A stretch of 5,914 bases of DNA from Candidatus Zhuqueibacterota bacterium 4484_188 (GCA_002049825.1 MVCZ01000195.1:1-5914); one strand, 5' to 3'; counted from the stretch's first letter, positions 1 to 5,914 are shown. Notes: a model not told the origin generated them from the letters alone. Made by a program: numbers and translations.

Positions 1-723
1 CGGGAAGGTTTATTGGACGGGCGGCGGATTGAAGAATTTCTCATTGCACTGATTGGTGAACAGAAAATTGAAGAACTCAAAATACCATTTGCCGCGGTTG
101 CCACAGACATCTGGACCGGCGAAGAAATTGTGCTGAAAAGCGGTTCCCTGGTGAAAGCCATCCGCGCTTCTATTTCTTTTCCCTTTGTTTTTGCCCCGGT
201 TCAAATCGACGGGCGTTTCCTGGTTGACGGCGGTGTTGTGAATCCGGTACCGGTAAATGTGGCAAAAGATATGGGAGCCGATTTTATCATCGCGGTGCGT
301 TCCACCCCCGCTTGTGACCGTCAAATACGTCAAATGAATTCCGGAGAAATGGTAACCCCAAAAAATACCGGGACGGCTTCGAATTCAACTTCTTTTTTTA
401 AGCGCTTTTTAAATTTCCTGGACTTTGATATTGAAGCCGATACCAACAAAAACCAGGGTGAACAAAGCCTGATTGTTAAACCCGGTCTGCGCTATCATAC
501 CATTCAGGTGGCAAGCATAATGGAAAACATGATCCTATCGCTGCGCCTGCAGGATTCGCCGCCGGACATCCTGATTAGTCCCGACATTGATTACTATCAG
601 TTTATGGATTTTACCCGCAGCCGGGAAATCATTGAAGCCGGAGAAGAAGCTGCCCGGTTAGCCTTGGAAAATATCTCTTTGGATTTGAACCGGAATAAAA
701 TAGCCGAAGGAATTCAAAAATGA
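1..723 (+). CDS. Patatin-like phospholipase, C-terminal part (5' end outside window)
   Basis: The frame is open from base 1, so this is the 3' part of a longer gene; the TTG at 13 is not a likely start. The visible 240 residues carry the second half of a bacterial patatin domain. There is a block reading IRASISFPFVFAPV (codons about 163-204) and then the catalytic-dyad motif DGG (Asp codon 226-228) followed by VVNPVPV. The nucleophile motif GxSxG and the oxyanion glycine loop would lie upstream and cannot be checked. Patatin-like enzymes are Ser-Asp lipid acyl hydrolases that cleave acyl chains from phospholipids; the RssA-like bacterial type is usually about 300 residues or more. After the domain comes a hydrophilic Ser/Thr/Asn-rich linker (codons about 340-470) and a helical tail. 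The stop TGA overlaps the next start as ATGA, implying coupled translation. Family assignment is firm; substrate and activity are inferred. Confidence 0.88.
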   Translation, partial: REGLLDGRRIEEFLIALIGEQKIEELKIPFAAVATDIWTGEEIVLKSGSLVKAIRASISFPFVFAPVQIDGRFLVDGGVVNPVPVNVAKDMGADFIIAVRSTPACDRQIRQMNSGEMVTPKNTGTASNSTSFFKRFLNFLDFDIEADTNKNQGEQSLIVKPGLRYHTIQVASIMENMILSLRLQDSPPDILISPDIDYYQFMDFTRSREIIEAGEEAARLALENISLDLNRNKIAEGIQK

Positions 724-1841
724 TGAAAGATCTATCTGTATTGCCCGTCCAGGATTCGAAGAGGCTGGATGATTTTATCAAGCTGCCCTGGAAGATTTAC
801 AAGGATGATCCCCACTGGGTGCCGCCGCTTATAACGGAAATGAAGAAGAAACTCAATCCGAAAATCCATCCATTTTTCAAACACAGCCAGGTTTTTCTGT
901 TCGTCGCGTATTATCGTGGTAATCCGGTGGGCAGGATTGCAGCCATCATCGATTTTAATCATAACAATTTTCACCGGGATAAAGTAGGCTTTTTCGGTTT
1001 ATTCGAATGTGTGGAACATTACGGTTTCGCAGAAGCACTCCTGGATACTGCTTCCGAATGGTTAAGAAACAGAAATATGAATGTAATGCGCGGACCGATG
1101 AATTTGAGCATGAACGACGAATGCGGGTTTTTATTGGAAGGGTTCAAGTTGCCGCCGGTGTTTATGATGCCTTACAACCCGGAATATTATCTTCTTTTCA
1201 TGGAAAAGTACGGTTTGAAAAAGGCCAAAGATCTTTACGCTTACTTAAATGAAGGCATTATCAAGACTCCGGAAGTTATCGAAAAAATTGCCGAACGGGC
1301 GCGAAAAAAACATCATGTGGAAATTCGCCCGGCAAATTTCAAGCGCCTTGACGAGGAAATTCAAAAAATAAAAGATATTTACAATGCAGCCTGGGAGCGG
1401 AACTGGGGGTTCGTGCCGATGCCTGATGAAGAAATGGATTATTTGGCTGCCGATTTGAAAAAGATAGCGGTGCCGGAGCTGGTTTTGTTCGCCGAAATAG
1501 AGGGAAAACCGGTTGGCGTTGCCGTAACGGTTCCCAATTATAACGAAGTGCTGATTCACATGAACGGAAAGCTGGATTTGGTTGGCATCACCAAATTTCT
1601 CTACTACCGAAGAAAAATAAGAGGGCTTCGCTCATTAATTATGGGCATGCTCAAAGAATATCGCCTGACCGGCATTCCGGTGCTGTTGTTTCTGGAAACC
1701 GCAAAGGCGGGTAGAAAATTAGGGTTTGAATGGTGCGAGACTTCCTGGAATTTAGAGGACAACCATTTGATTAACAAATTTGATGAGACCATTGGTGGGC
1801 GGCTTTACAAAAAATATCGGATTTATGAAATGGAAATTTAA
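720..1841 (+). CDS. GNAT-fold acyltransferase-like protein, 373 aa
   Basis: This intact gene resembles a widespread but poorly characterised family annotated as GNAT-family N-acetyltransferases or as hypothetical proteins. Features I recognise are an N-terminal stretch with DPHWVPPL and HPFFKHSQVFLFVAY, then GRIAAIIDFNHN, then GFFGLFE (about residues 90-97). The conserved block MRGPMNLSMNDECGFLLEGF follows (about residues 122-142), then MMPYNP. The C-terminal half repeats a GNAT-like layout: an FAEIEGKPVGVAV strand pair, a short YRLTGIPVLL helix entry where acetyl-CoA would bind, and an end with SWNLEDN and YKKYRIYE typical of the family. No signal peptide or membrane segment is visible. The start at 720 is preceded by GAAGGA (706-711) at 8-base spacing and overlaps the phospholipase stop by 4 bases; ATG 723 is an alternative. 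Acceptor substrate is unknown. Coupling to a lipase suggests a lipid-related role, which is inference only. Confidence 0.85.
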   Translation: MMKDLSVLPVQDSKRLDDFIKLPWKIYKDDPHWVPPLITEMKKKLNPKIHPFFKHSQVFLFVAYYRGNPVGRIAAIIDFNHNNFHRDKVGFFGLFECVEHYGFAEALLDTASEWLRNRNMNVMRGPMNLSMNDECGFLLEGFKLPPVFMMPYNPEYYLLFMEKYGLKKAKDLYAYLNEGIIKTPEVIEKIAERARKKHHVEIRPANFKRLDEEIQKIKDIYNAAWERNWGFVPMPDEEMDYLAADLKKIAVPELVLFAEIEGKPVGVAVTVPNYNEVLIHMNGKLDLVGITKFLYYRRKIRGLRSLIMGMLKEYRLTGIPVLLFLETAKAGRKLGFEWCETSWNLEDNHLINKFDETIGGRLYKKYRIYEMEI

Positions 1842-1867
1842 ATTTAATATAAATGGAGAAGTTTTAA

Positions 1868-2467
1868 ATGATTTGGGACAAAAACGTAACGGCAATTGTA
1901 TCGGCCTACAATGAAGAAAGAACAATAGAGGATGTGATTATCCGTTTGTTGAGCTGTTATTTGGTTGATGAACTTATTGTAGTAAATGATGGATCAACAG
2001 ATAAATCAGGACAAATTATCAGTAAATTACAAAAATCTTATTCATTCAAATATATCGAGTTTCCGCAAAATCTCGGGAAGTCCTATACCATGGCAACCGG
2101 GGTGGAAACAGCACAAGGCGAAGTGATCGTGTTTGTTGACGCAGATATAATAGGATTGAAGTGTTCACATATCCATAAAATGCTGTATCCCCTTTTAAAT
2201 AGAGAAGCTGATATGGTCATTGGTCAACCGTATGCTGGAACTAAAAAAATAAAAGAAAAAATTACATTACTCATTAAAAGATTATTCAATAGAGGCTTTC
2301 CAAATCTTTCGGACGATTGCCGCCAACTACCTGTTAATAGCCTCTATTGCAAAAAATTTTATTTTAAAAGGGTAGCGAGGGATGTTGGTCATTGCTTTCT
2401 TAATGGGCATTGTTTATTCCGTTCCCCTGGGTCCGTTGGGTCAGATCATGTTAAACAAGGCGATTAA
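1868..2467 (+). pseudogene. Family 2 glycosyltransferase, 3'-truncated
   Basis: The N-terminal part is a clear GT-A fold glycosyltransferase of family 2. The nucleotide-binding start is VTAIVSAYNEERTIEDVI (residues 7-24), followed by DELIVVNDGSTD (34-45), the loop FPQNLGKSYTMATG (65-78) and the metal-binding DAD motif (91-93) in VIVFVDADIIG, then ADMVIGQ (114-120). Such enzymes move a sugar from a nucleotide donor to a lipid or glycan acceptor. After about residue 145 the resemblance stops: the frame runs on through Cys- and Arg-rich sequence that overlaps the next gene's start by 86 bases in another frame. Related enzymes normally continue with an acceptor-side region that is missing here. 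The start is convincing, with GGAGAAG at 1855-1861 and 6-base spacing, 26 bases after the GNAT stop. The visible catalytic half alone is unlikely to be active. The genuine homologous part probably ends near 2300. Confidence 0.75.
2283..2375 (+). pseudogene. Possible C-terminal remnant of an unidentified gene
   Basis: In the frame of the downstream LysE-type gene, the sequence is open after a TAA at 2250 and ends at TAG 2373-2375. The last part reads TIAANYLLIASIAKNFILKG, a plausible hydrophobic helix with a basic end. The stop lies only 6 bases before the next ATG (2382), a spacing typical of genes in one operon. This frame reads more like protein here than the glycosyltransferase frame does. 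One reading is that a deletion joined the front of the glycosyltransferase to the tail of another gene that preceded the exporter. The other is that this is the glycosyltransferase's own tail after a frameshift. The protein family is not recognised and the left limit is arbitrary. Confidence 0.3.
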
Positions 2468-2992
2468 CAAAGGTTTCTGGCACGGGTTTTCCATGGCAAT
2501 AATTGGGGCGGGGGCGAATTTTGTTTACGCTTTTGCTTTCCTGATGGGTACAGGGAGCCTGATCTTTAACTCAAAATTAAGAATCACCATACAAATAATA
2601 GGTTTGTTATTTCTGCTCTATGTTGGGGCAAAAGAAATATTAATTCCCGTGAACCAGAAATACAATTTAACGGAAAAGTTTTTCTCACAAATTTTTTTAC
2701 TGTTATGTCCTATTTTATTTCCAATCCAACCATTGTAGCTTTTTGGATTAATATGTCAGCTCTAATTAATTTAAAATTAATTCATCAACACAGTTTGTGG
2801 AACTATGCTCTCTTCAGTTCAATATTTTCTTTCGGTACCCTTACATGCCAATATTGGGCCATCTCAATCGTAAAAAGAGCCCGAAGAAACTCTAACTTGC
2901 ATGGTATAGCTCGCTATGTCTCTTTAAGTCTTTTTGTTATTACCGTTACTTATTTTATCTATCTAACCATACACAATTTACAAAGTTTATAA
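2382..2992 (+). pseudogene. LysE/RhtB-type exporter split by a frameshift
   Basis: Two overlapping frames together spell one small membrane protein of the LysE/RhtB amino-acid exporter type. Bases 2382 to about 2698 give the N-terminal half: MLVIAFLMGIVYSVPLGPLG, where the family has a PGP-like motif, then NKAINKGFWHGF and a helix ending LLFLLYVGAKEI. The C-terminal half reads in the frame of 2705-2992 and contains FTVMSYFISNPTIVAFW, the family's SNP-like motif, then GTLTCQYW and a final helix VITVTYFIYL. Restoring one T in the T run at 2692-2698 joins them into about 203 residues, the usual LysE length. As written, the first frame stops at 2736-2738 and gives 118 residues. The start at 2382 has AAAGGG (2367-2372) at 9-base spacing. 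Family members export amino acids or small metabolites across the inner membrane; substrate is unknown. Either a pseudogene, a sequence error, or ribosomal slippage. Confidence 0.7.
2692..2699 (+). other. T-run frameshift point (TTTTTTA phase)
   Basis: Seven T (2692-2698) followed by A mark where the exporter gene changes frame. In the upstream frame the codons are ATT TTT TTA, so 2693-2699 is T TTT TTA, the X XXY YYZ layout of a -1 slippery heptamer. A -1 slip here enters exactly the frame encoding the C-terminal half. A single missing T gives the same result. I see no GC stem or pseudoknot 5-9 bases downstream and no strong internal Shine-Dalgarno upstream, the usual stimulators, so programmed frameshifting is not supported beyond the heptamer itself. 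Confidence 0.5.
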
Positions 2993-3029
2993 GGATTCTA
3001 ATGGCAATATATATTTCAATCGGAAAGAT

Positions 3030-3037
3030 GGAGGTGA
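3030..3037 (+). promoter_or_regulatory. Strong ribosome binding site (GGAGGTGA)
   Basis: GGAGGTGA is a full match to the anti-Shine-Dalgarno end of 16S rRNA. The GGAGG core ends 6 bases before ATG 3041, fixing that start. It is the best site in the window, consistent with high expression of an abundant outer-membrane protein. No convincing -35/-10 pair is visible in the 48-base gap upstream. Confidence 0.75.
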
Positions 3038-3040
3038 AAT

Positions 3041-4390
3041 ATGAATCGAATCATAGTTCTGCTATTGATTGTATTGTTTTCCGGTCAGCTTCTTGCCCAG
3101 GTAAATATAAACGGGTATGTGAAAACCTACAACCGGCTTCGTCTGAAGCAGGACGGCAAGTTTACCTGGAATGAAAATCAGTTGGGACTGAAGTTCGGGG
3201 GCAATCCATCAGAGAAAATTCATTATTACAGCGAAGTACGTTTACGCGCTTTTGGATTCCCCGGTGTGGTAAGCACTTCCGATTTGCAGCGTCGGGAAAA
3301 AGATGCGGTACAGCCCTGGGGTATGGAATTCCGGGAAGCTTACATTGACCTGTACGGATTTTTAACCGCGAACCTGGATTTGCGCATTGGTCGCCAGCGC
3401 ATTGTGTGGGGAACGGCTGATAAATTAAATCCCACCGATAATCTAAACCCGGATGATCTGGAGGACATTTTCGATTTTGGCCGCCACGTGGGCAGTAATG
3501 CCTTACAAGCAACCTATTATCTGGGTGATTACACTTTTTACGGTATTTACATTCCGGTGTTTAGCCCGGCAACACTTCCCTACGGCGATTGGGCCGATGC
3601 CTTTGCCGCACCGGTCAATTTGCCGCCGGGAATGATACTGGCTCGGTATCGTGACCATATCAATCTACCGGAAAATAAATTGTCGGAAACATCCGCTTTT
3701 GGGTTCAAGGCTGCCGGCAATCTGTTCAATTACGACTGGTCGCTCAGCTACTACTACGGAAGAGATGATTTACCGTTGGTTTCTTCTACAACGTTGATTC
3801 CATATCCGCCGGTTACCGGGGGCTGGGAAGCCAATGCCATACTCACATACCCCCGACTGCAGGTAATCGGTGCCGATATGGCCGGTTCGATCGGCAGCGT
3901 GGGAGTGTGGGCGGAAGGTGCACTGACCATTCCGCACAAAATTTACAACGATGTTACCATTCATCACCCGGTTTTGGGGAATATCGCCGACCAACAAGTT
4001 GCCCTGGACAATGAACCGTATTTCAAGTATGTCGTGGGCGGCGATTACACTTTTAAGAACGGCTGGTATGTAAATGCCCAGTTTATGCATGGATTCATTC
4101 ACGAGCGCGGAGCGGAAAATTTAAATGATTACCTGCTGATGCGATTTGAAAAGAAAACCATGAATGACGCCCTGAAAATCGTGCCGTTGGGCATTGCCCT
4201 GGCTATTCCCGACTGGGGTGATGTCAGGAATAACTACGGAATCGCCGGCGGTCCCGAGCTTGATTACTATCCCATTGATGCGCTGGAGATTTCCCTGGGG
4301 GCTTACATTATCGATGGCAAAGGGGACAATATTTTCAGCCGGGTGAAGAATTTTGATGAGGGGTTTATTAAGGTAACTTATGATTTTTAA
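3041..4390 (+). CDS. Outer-membrane beta-barrel protein (DUF1302-like), 449 aa
   Basis: The protein starts with a signal peptide: MNR, a hydrophobic core IIVLLLIVLF, and a probable signal peptidase I cut after LLA (residue 19) before Gln20. The rest alternates polar and hydrophobic residues with many aromatic strand ends and short turns. It ends FIKVTYDF, with the C-terminal Phe used as a targeting signal by barrel proteins. A conserved block IGRQRIVWGTADKLNP (about residues 115-130) followed by a Asn-Pro-Asp-rich loop matches the GRQ-x-WG region of DUF1302-type outer-membrane proteins, whose members are linked to envelope lipid or hydrophobic-compound traffic. No TonB box or plug domain is visible, arguing against a TonB-dependent receptor. 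Its last 11 bases overlap the upstream start of the MlaE-type permease region, so it is probably co-translated with the Mla genes. Barrel assignment is secure, family assignment moderate, and a role in lipid passage is inferred from position. Confidence 0.82.
   Translation: MNRIIVLLLIVLFSGQLLAQVNINGYVKTYNRLRLKQDGKFTWNENQLGLKFGGNPSEKIHYYSEVRLRAFGFPGVVSTSDLQRREKDAVQPWGMEFREAYIDLYGFLTANLDLRIGRQRIVWGTADKLNPTDNLNPDDLEDIFDFGRHVGSNALQATYYLGDYTFYGIYIPVFSPATLPYGDWADAFAAPVNLPPGMILARYRDHINLPENKLSETSAFGFKAAGNLFNYDWSLSYYYGRDDLPLVSSTTLIPYPPVTGGWEANAILTYPRLQVIGADMAGSIGSVGVWAEGALTIPHKIYNDVTIHHPVLGNIADQQVALDNEPYFKYVVGGDYTFKNGWYVNAQFMHGFIHERGAENLNDYLLMRFEKKTMNDALKIVPLGIALAIPDWGDVRNNYGIAGGPELDYYPIDALEISLGAYIIDGKGDNIFSRVKNFDEGFIKVTYDF
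4370..4374 (+). promoter_or_regulatory. Ribosome binding site for the upstream permease start at 4380
   Basis: AAGGT inside the end of the barrel gene has its AGG (4371-4373) 6 bases before ATG 4380. This supports translation beginning at 4380, in the frame encoding the missing N-terminal permease helix. The site closer to ATG 4474 is weaker: AAAGAG lies only 2 bases upstream, and GGAGAG (4453-4458) lies 15 bases upstream. Confidence 0.5.
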
Positions 4391-4473
4391 GAAATTGTTT
4401 AAACGCATGTTAAAATCTATTGATATCGTTGCTCTTCATTTAGAAGACCTATGGAGAGAATACCATAAAGAGA
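4380..4473 (+). other. N-terminal helix of the MlaE permease, in a different frame from the core
   Basis: From ATG 4380 the frame reads MIFKKLFKRMLKSIDIV and continues HLEDLWRE, a basic amphipathic segment. MlaE-type permeases begin with an interfacial helix region of about 40-50 residues before the first membrane span, and this fits. Near 4453-4466 the coherent reading passes to the frame of the permease core, which from 4456 reads ENTIKRMKFIGIRSLP, the usual approach to the first span. Dropping one base, or adding one GA to the GAGAGA at 4454-4459, fuses them to about 245-246 residues, a normal family length. The upstream frame itself runs on to 4712 without meaning. Confidence 0.6.
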
Positions 4474-5118
4474 ATGAAATTTATTGGTATTCGCTCTCTT
4501 CCCATCGTATTCCTCACTGCCGCATTTATGGGAATGGTAGAAGCTGTTCAAGTGCTGTATTCATTGGAGGATCGTGCGCCCTATTACCTGGTCGGCTCGG
4601 TGGTCGTCGAATCGATTATCCTGGAATTAGGCCCGGTTTTAACCGCCCTGATATTGGCAGGTCGCGTGGGGGCATCCATTGCCGCCGAAGTCGGAACCAT
4701 GCGCGTAACTGAGCAAATAGATGCCCTGGAAGTCATCGGTTTCAACCCGGTTGCATATCTGGTTGTTCCGACTTTAATTGCCGGTCTGGTTATGGTGCCG
4801 GTATTGACCATGTTTGCCAACGTGGTAGGAAGCATCAGCGGTTGGTTGATCTCGATTCTTACCGTGAATCTCTCTACTGCGGAATTTTTAAAGGGAGCCC
4901 GGCGTTTTTTCCTTTCCTGGGACTTAACTTATGGATTGATAAAATCAGCGGTATTCGGGTTTTTCATTTCTGCCAATGCCGCTTACGTGGGCTTTTTTAC
5001 CACCGGAGGTGCCGAAGGTGTAGGAAAGGCAACCACACGCAGCGTGGTGCTTTCCTGTGTAATGATTTTGATTCTGGATTACTTCATGGCGCAGTTTTTG
5101 TTAAAAATAGGTTATTAG
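4474..5118 (+). CDS. mlaE: MlaE/YrbE-type ABC permease, core (214 aa as written)
   Basis: This is the inner-membrane permease subunit of an MCE/Mla lipid ABC transporter, which with MlaF and MlaD moves phospholipid between the inner membrane and the periplasm. Visible family blocks are IGIRSLPIVFLTA opening the first span, LELGPVLTALILAGRVGAS, the cytoplasmic coupling segment EVGTMRVTEQIDALEVIGF, and a C-terminal GAEGVGKATTRSVVLS followed by a last span ILDYFMAQFLL. Four to five hydrophobic spans are present. Starting at ATG 4474 the protein lacks the usual N-terminal interfacial helix region of about 45 residues. That region is encoded at 4380-4473 in another frame, so the gene is probably interrupted by one indel, real or from sequencing. 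In this frame a TAG at 4441 blocks extension upstream. The stop is 7 bases before the ATPase start. Family identity is very secure; whether this copy is functional depends on the frameshift. Confidence 0.88.
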   Translation: MKFIGIRSLPIVFLTAAFMGMVEAVQVLYSLEDRAPYYLVGSVVVESIILELGPVLTALILAGRVGASIAAEVGTMRVTEQIDALEVIGFNPVAYLVVPTLIAGLVMVPVLTMFANVVGSISGWLISILTVNLSTAEFLKGARRFFLSWDLTYGLIKSAVFGFFISANAAYVGFFTTGGAEGVGKATTRSVVLSCVMILILDYFMAQFLLKIGY

Positions 5119-5125
5119 TACTGAC

Positions 5126-5863
5126 ATGATCGAAATTGAAAATCTCTGGAAATCTTTTAATTCCAACCAGGTATTAACCGGCTTGCAACTTAATATACAT
5201 GATGGAGAATCGTTGGTGGTTATCGGGAAAAGCGGGAGTGGAAAAAGTGTTTTATTGAAATTGATGATTGGTTTGCTAAAACCGGAAAGGGGCAAAATCC
5301 GGATTGAGCGCGAAGACATTGTTGGAATGGGATTTCGGGATTTGCAAAAAATACGGCGGCGATTCGGTTTCGTATTCCAGGCAGCCGCTTTGTTCGATTC
5401 CTTAACTGTGGCAGAAAATGTAGGACTTGCTTTGCGAAAATTTTTTCATTATTCGGAAGGAAAAATCGAGCACCGTATTCGGGAATGTTTGGCTTTTGTC
5501 GACCTGGAAGGGGCGGAAAACAAATATCCGGCGGAGTTAAGCGGGGGCATGAAAAAACGGGTAGGTGTTGCCCGGGCCATCGCCACCTATCCACAGTATA
5601 TTCTGTTCGACGAACCAACCACCGGATTAGACCCGGAAACTGCCGAAAACATTAATCAGCTTATCGTGAAACTGAAAAACGAAATGGAGGTTACTTCCGT
5701 GGTTGTCACGCACGATATGCACAGTGCTTTTACCGTTGGCGACCGGATTGTCTTGCTGCACGACGGCAAAATTGAAGTGGAGGGATCGCCGACAGAAATT
5801 CGGAAAATGGTGCATCCGGAAGTGCAAAAATTCTTAATTGGCTACACATTAAATCAATATTAG
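5126..5863 (+). CDS. mlaF: MlaF-type ABC transporter ATPase, 245 aa
   Basis: This is the cytoplasmic ATP-hydrolysing subunit that powers the MlaE permease next to it. All ABC motifs are intact: Walker A GKSGSGKS (residues 34-41), Q-loop Gln85 in FGFVFQAAALFDSLTV, signature LSGGM (138-142) in the Mla-like form LSGGMKKRVGVARA, Walker B ILFDEP (159-164) with catalytic Glu163, D-loop GLDP (167-170) and switch His196 in VVTHDM. The FQAAALFDSLTV block and the signature with Met-Lys-Lys-Arg are typical of MlaF-type rather than other importer ATPases. Length matches the family. ATG 5126 follows the permease stop by 7 bases without a clear Shine-Dalgarno, so translation is probably coupled to the permease; if the permease frame is truly broken upstream this could reduce ATPase synthesis too. 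The C-terminal part, ending EVQKFLIGYTLNQY, is short and polar. Confidence 0.93.
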   Translation: MIEIENLWKSFNSNQVLTGLQLNIHDGESLVVIGKSGSGKSVLLKLMIGLLKPERGKIRIEREDIVGMGFRDLQKIRRRFGFVFQAAALFDSLTVAENVGLALRKFFHYSEGKIEHRIRECLAFVDLEGAENKYPAELSGGMKKRVGVARAIATYPQYILFDEPTTGLDPETAENINQLIVKLKNEMEVTSVVVTHDMHSAFTVGDRIVLLHDGKIEVEGSPTEIRKMVHPEVQKFLIGYTLNQY

Positions 5864-5872
5864 AGGTATTCG

Positions 5873-5914
5873 ATGAAGGACGAAGTAAAGGTGGGTATTA
5901 CTATTGTGGTGGCT
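5873..5914 (+). CDS. mlaD: MlaD/MCE-domain protein, first 14 codons
   Basis: The window ends 14 codons into this gene. The residues MKDEVKVGITIVVA match the usual beginning of MCE (MlaD-type) proteins: a short charged N-terminus with KVG, then the start of a single membrane anchor helix. Such proteins form a hexameric ring on the periplasmic face of the MlaEF complex and hold the lipid. The start has GAGG (5863-5866) at 6-base spacing and lies 9 bases after the ATPase stop. The gene order permease, ATPase, MCE protein is the standard Mla order, which supports the call despite the tiny fragment. Confidence 0.75.
   Translation, partial: MKDEVKVGITIVVA

Larger units (their letters stand above)
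1842..3000 (+). other. AT-rich segment carrying broken genes
   Basis: Base composition drops sharply between the GNAT gene and the outer-membrane protein gene. By hand count, 2221-2280 has 16 G+C of 60 and 2761-2820 has 17 of 60, whereas 4621-4680 in the permease gene has 34 of 60. The segment contains a glycosyltransferase front, a probable gene tail and a split LysE-type exporter, and nothing intact. I see no transposase, flanking direct repeat, tRNA or terminal inverted repeat that would mark a defined mobile element. Boundaries are approximate. Different composition plus decay suggests acquired or non-functional DNA, but AT drift in a pseudogene region would look similar. Confidence 0.6.

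Noticed and set aside
13..15. TTG as the start of the phospholipase
   Set aside because: The frame is open to base 1 with family-like residues before it, and the catalytic serine half of the domain must lie upstream.
2764..2782. Perfect 9-1-9 inverted repeat made only of A and T
   Set aside because: It lies inside the exporter coding region in very AT-rich sequence, has no G-C pairs and no T tract after it, so it is neither a convincing terminator nor a strong frameshift stimulator, being about 65 bases beyond the heptamer.
1842..3000. A defined insertion sequence or integrative element
   Set aside because: No transposase or integrase fragment, terminal inverted repeat, target duplication or tRNA was found.
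2977..3013. TTTACA followed by TATATA as a possible promoter for the barrel gene
   Set aside because: The spacing is about 25 bases, far from 17, and such words are common by chance in AT-rich DNA.
3001..3170. Open frame from ATG 3001 running into the barrel gene
   Set aside because: It has no ribosome binding site, overlaps the barrel gene out of frame for most of its length and reads as a compositional shadow.
4584..4835. Minus-strand open frame opposite the permease
   Set aside because: It is the antisense shadow of a strongly conserved permease frame and shows Thr/Pro/Arg-rich composition without any recognisable domain.
1..5914. CRISPR array, tRNA or rRNA gene
   Set aside because: No regularly spaced repeats and no structural RNA signatures were seen on either strand by eye.

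Overview
The window looks like chromosomal DNA from a Gram-negative (two-membrane) bacterium. The reasons are a secreted beta-barrel outer-membrane protein ending in phenylalanine and an MCE/Mla-type lipid transporter. Base composition is moderate and start sites carry GGAGG-like ribosome binding sites. The style of the proteins is compatible with the Bacteroidetes/Ignavibacteria/Calditrichaeota side of the tree, but that placement is a guess. Every gene lies on the + strand.

Left part (1-1841): the 3' part of a patatin-like phospholipase gene, whose nucleophile half lies outside the window, overlaps by 4 bases with an intact 373-residue GNAT-fold protein. This is a compact, translationally coupled pair.

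Middle part (1842-3000): a clearly AT-richer stretch holding broken genes. It has the front of a family 2 glycosyltransferase that loses its family likeness after about 145 residues. Next comes a probable out-of-frame tail of another gene, ending 6 bases before the next start. Then follows a LysE/RhtB-type exporter split by a one-base shift at a run of seven T. The shift point reads TTTTTTA in the phase required for -1 slippage, but a plain homopolymer deletion is the simpler reading.

Right part (3001-5914): a strong ribosome binding site starts an intact 449-residue outer-membrane beta-barrel protein (DUF1302-like). It is followed with overlap or very short gaps by an MlaE-type permease, an MlaF-type ATPase and the first 14 codons of an MlaD/MCE substrate-binding protein. 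The permease reading frame lacks the usual N-terminal helix. That helix is encoded just upstream in another frame, with its own ribosome binding site, so one indel near 4453-4466 probably separates the two parts.

Together the intact genes suggest envelope lipid handling: a phospholipase, a barrel in the outer membrane, and an ABC-driven MCE system moving phospholipid between membranes. The barrel gene overlapping the permease gene is the most attractive functional hint. The AT-rich debris may have been inserted into, or may be decaying beside, this lipid locus.
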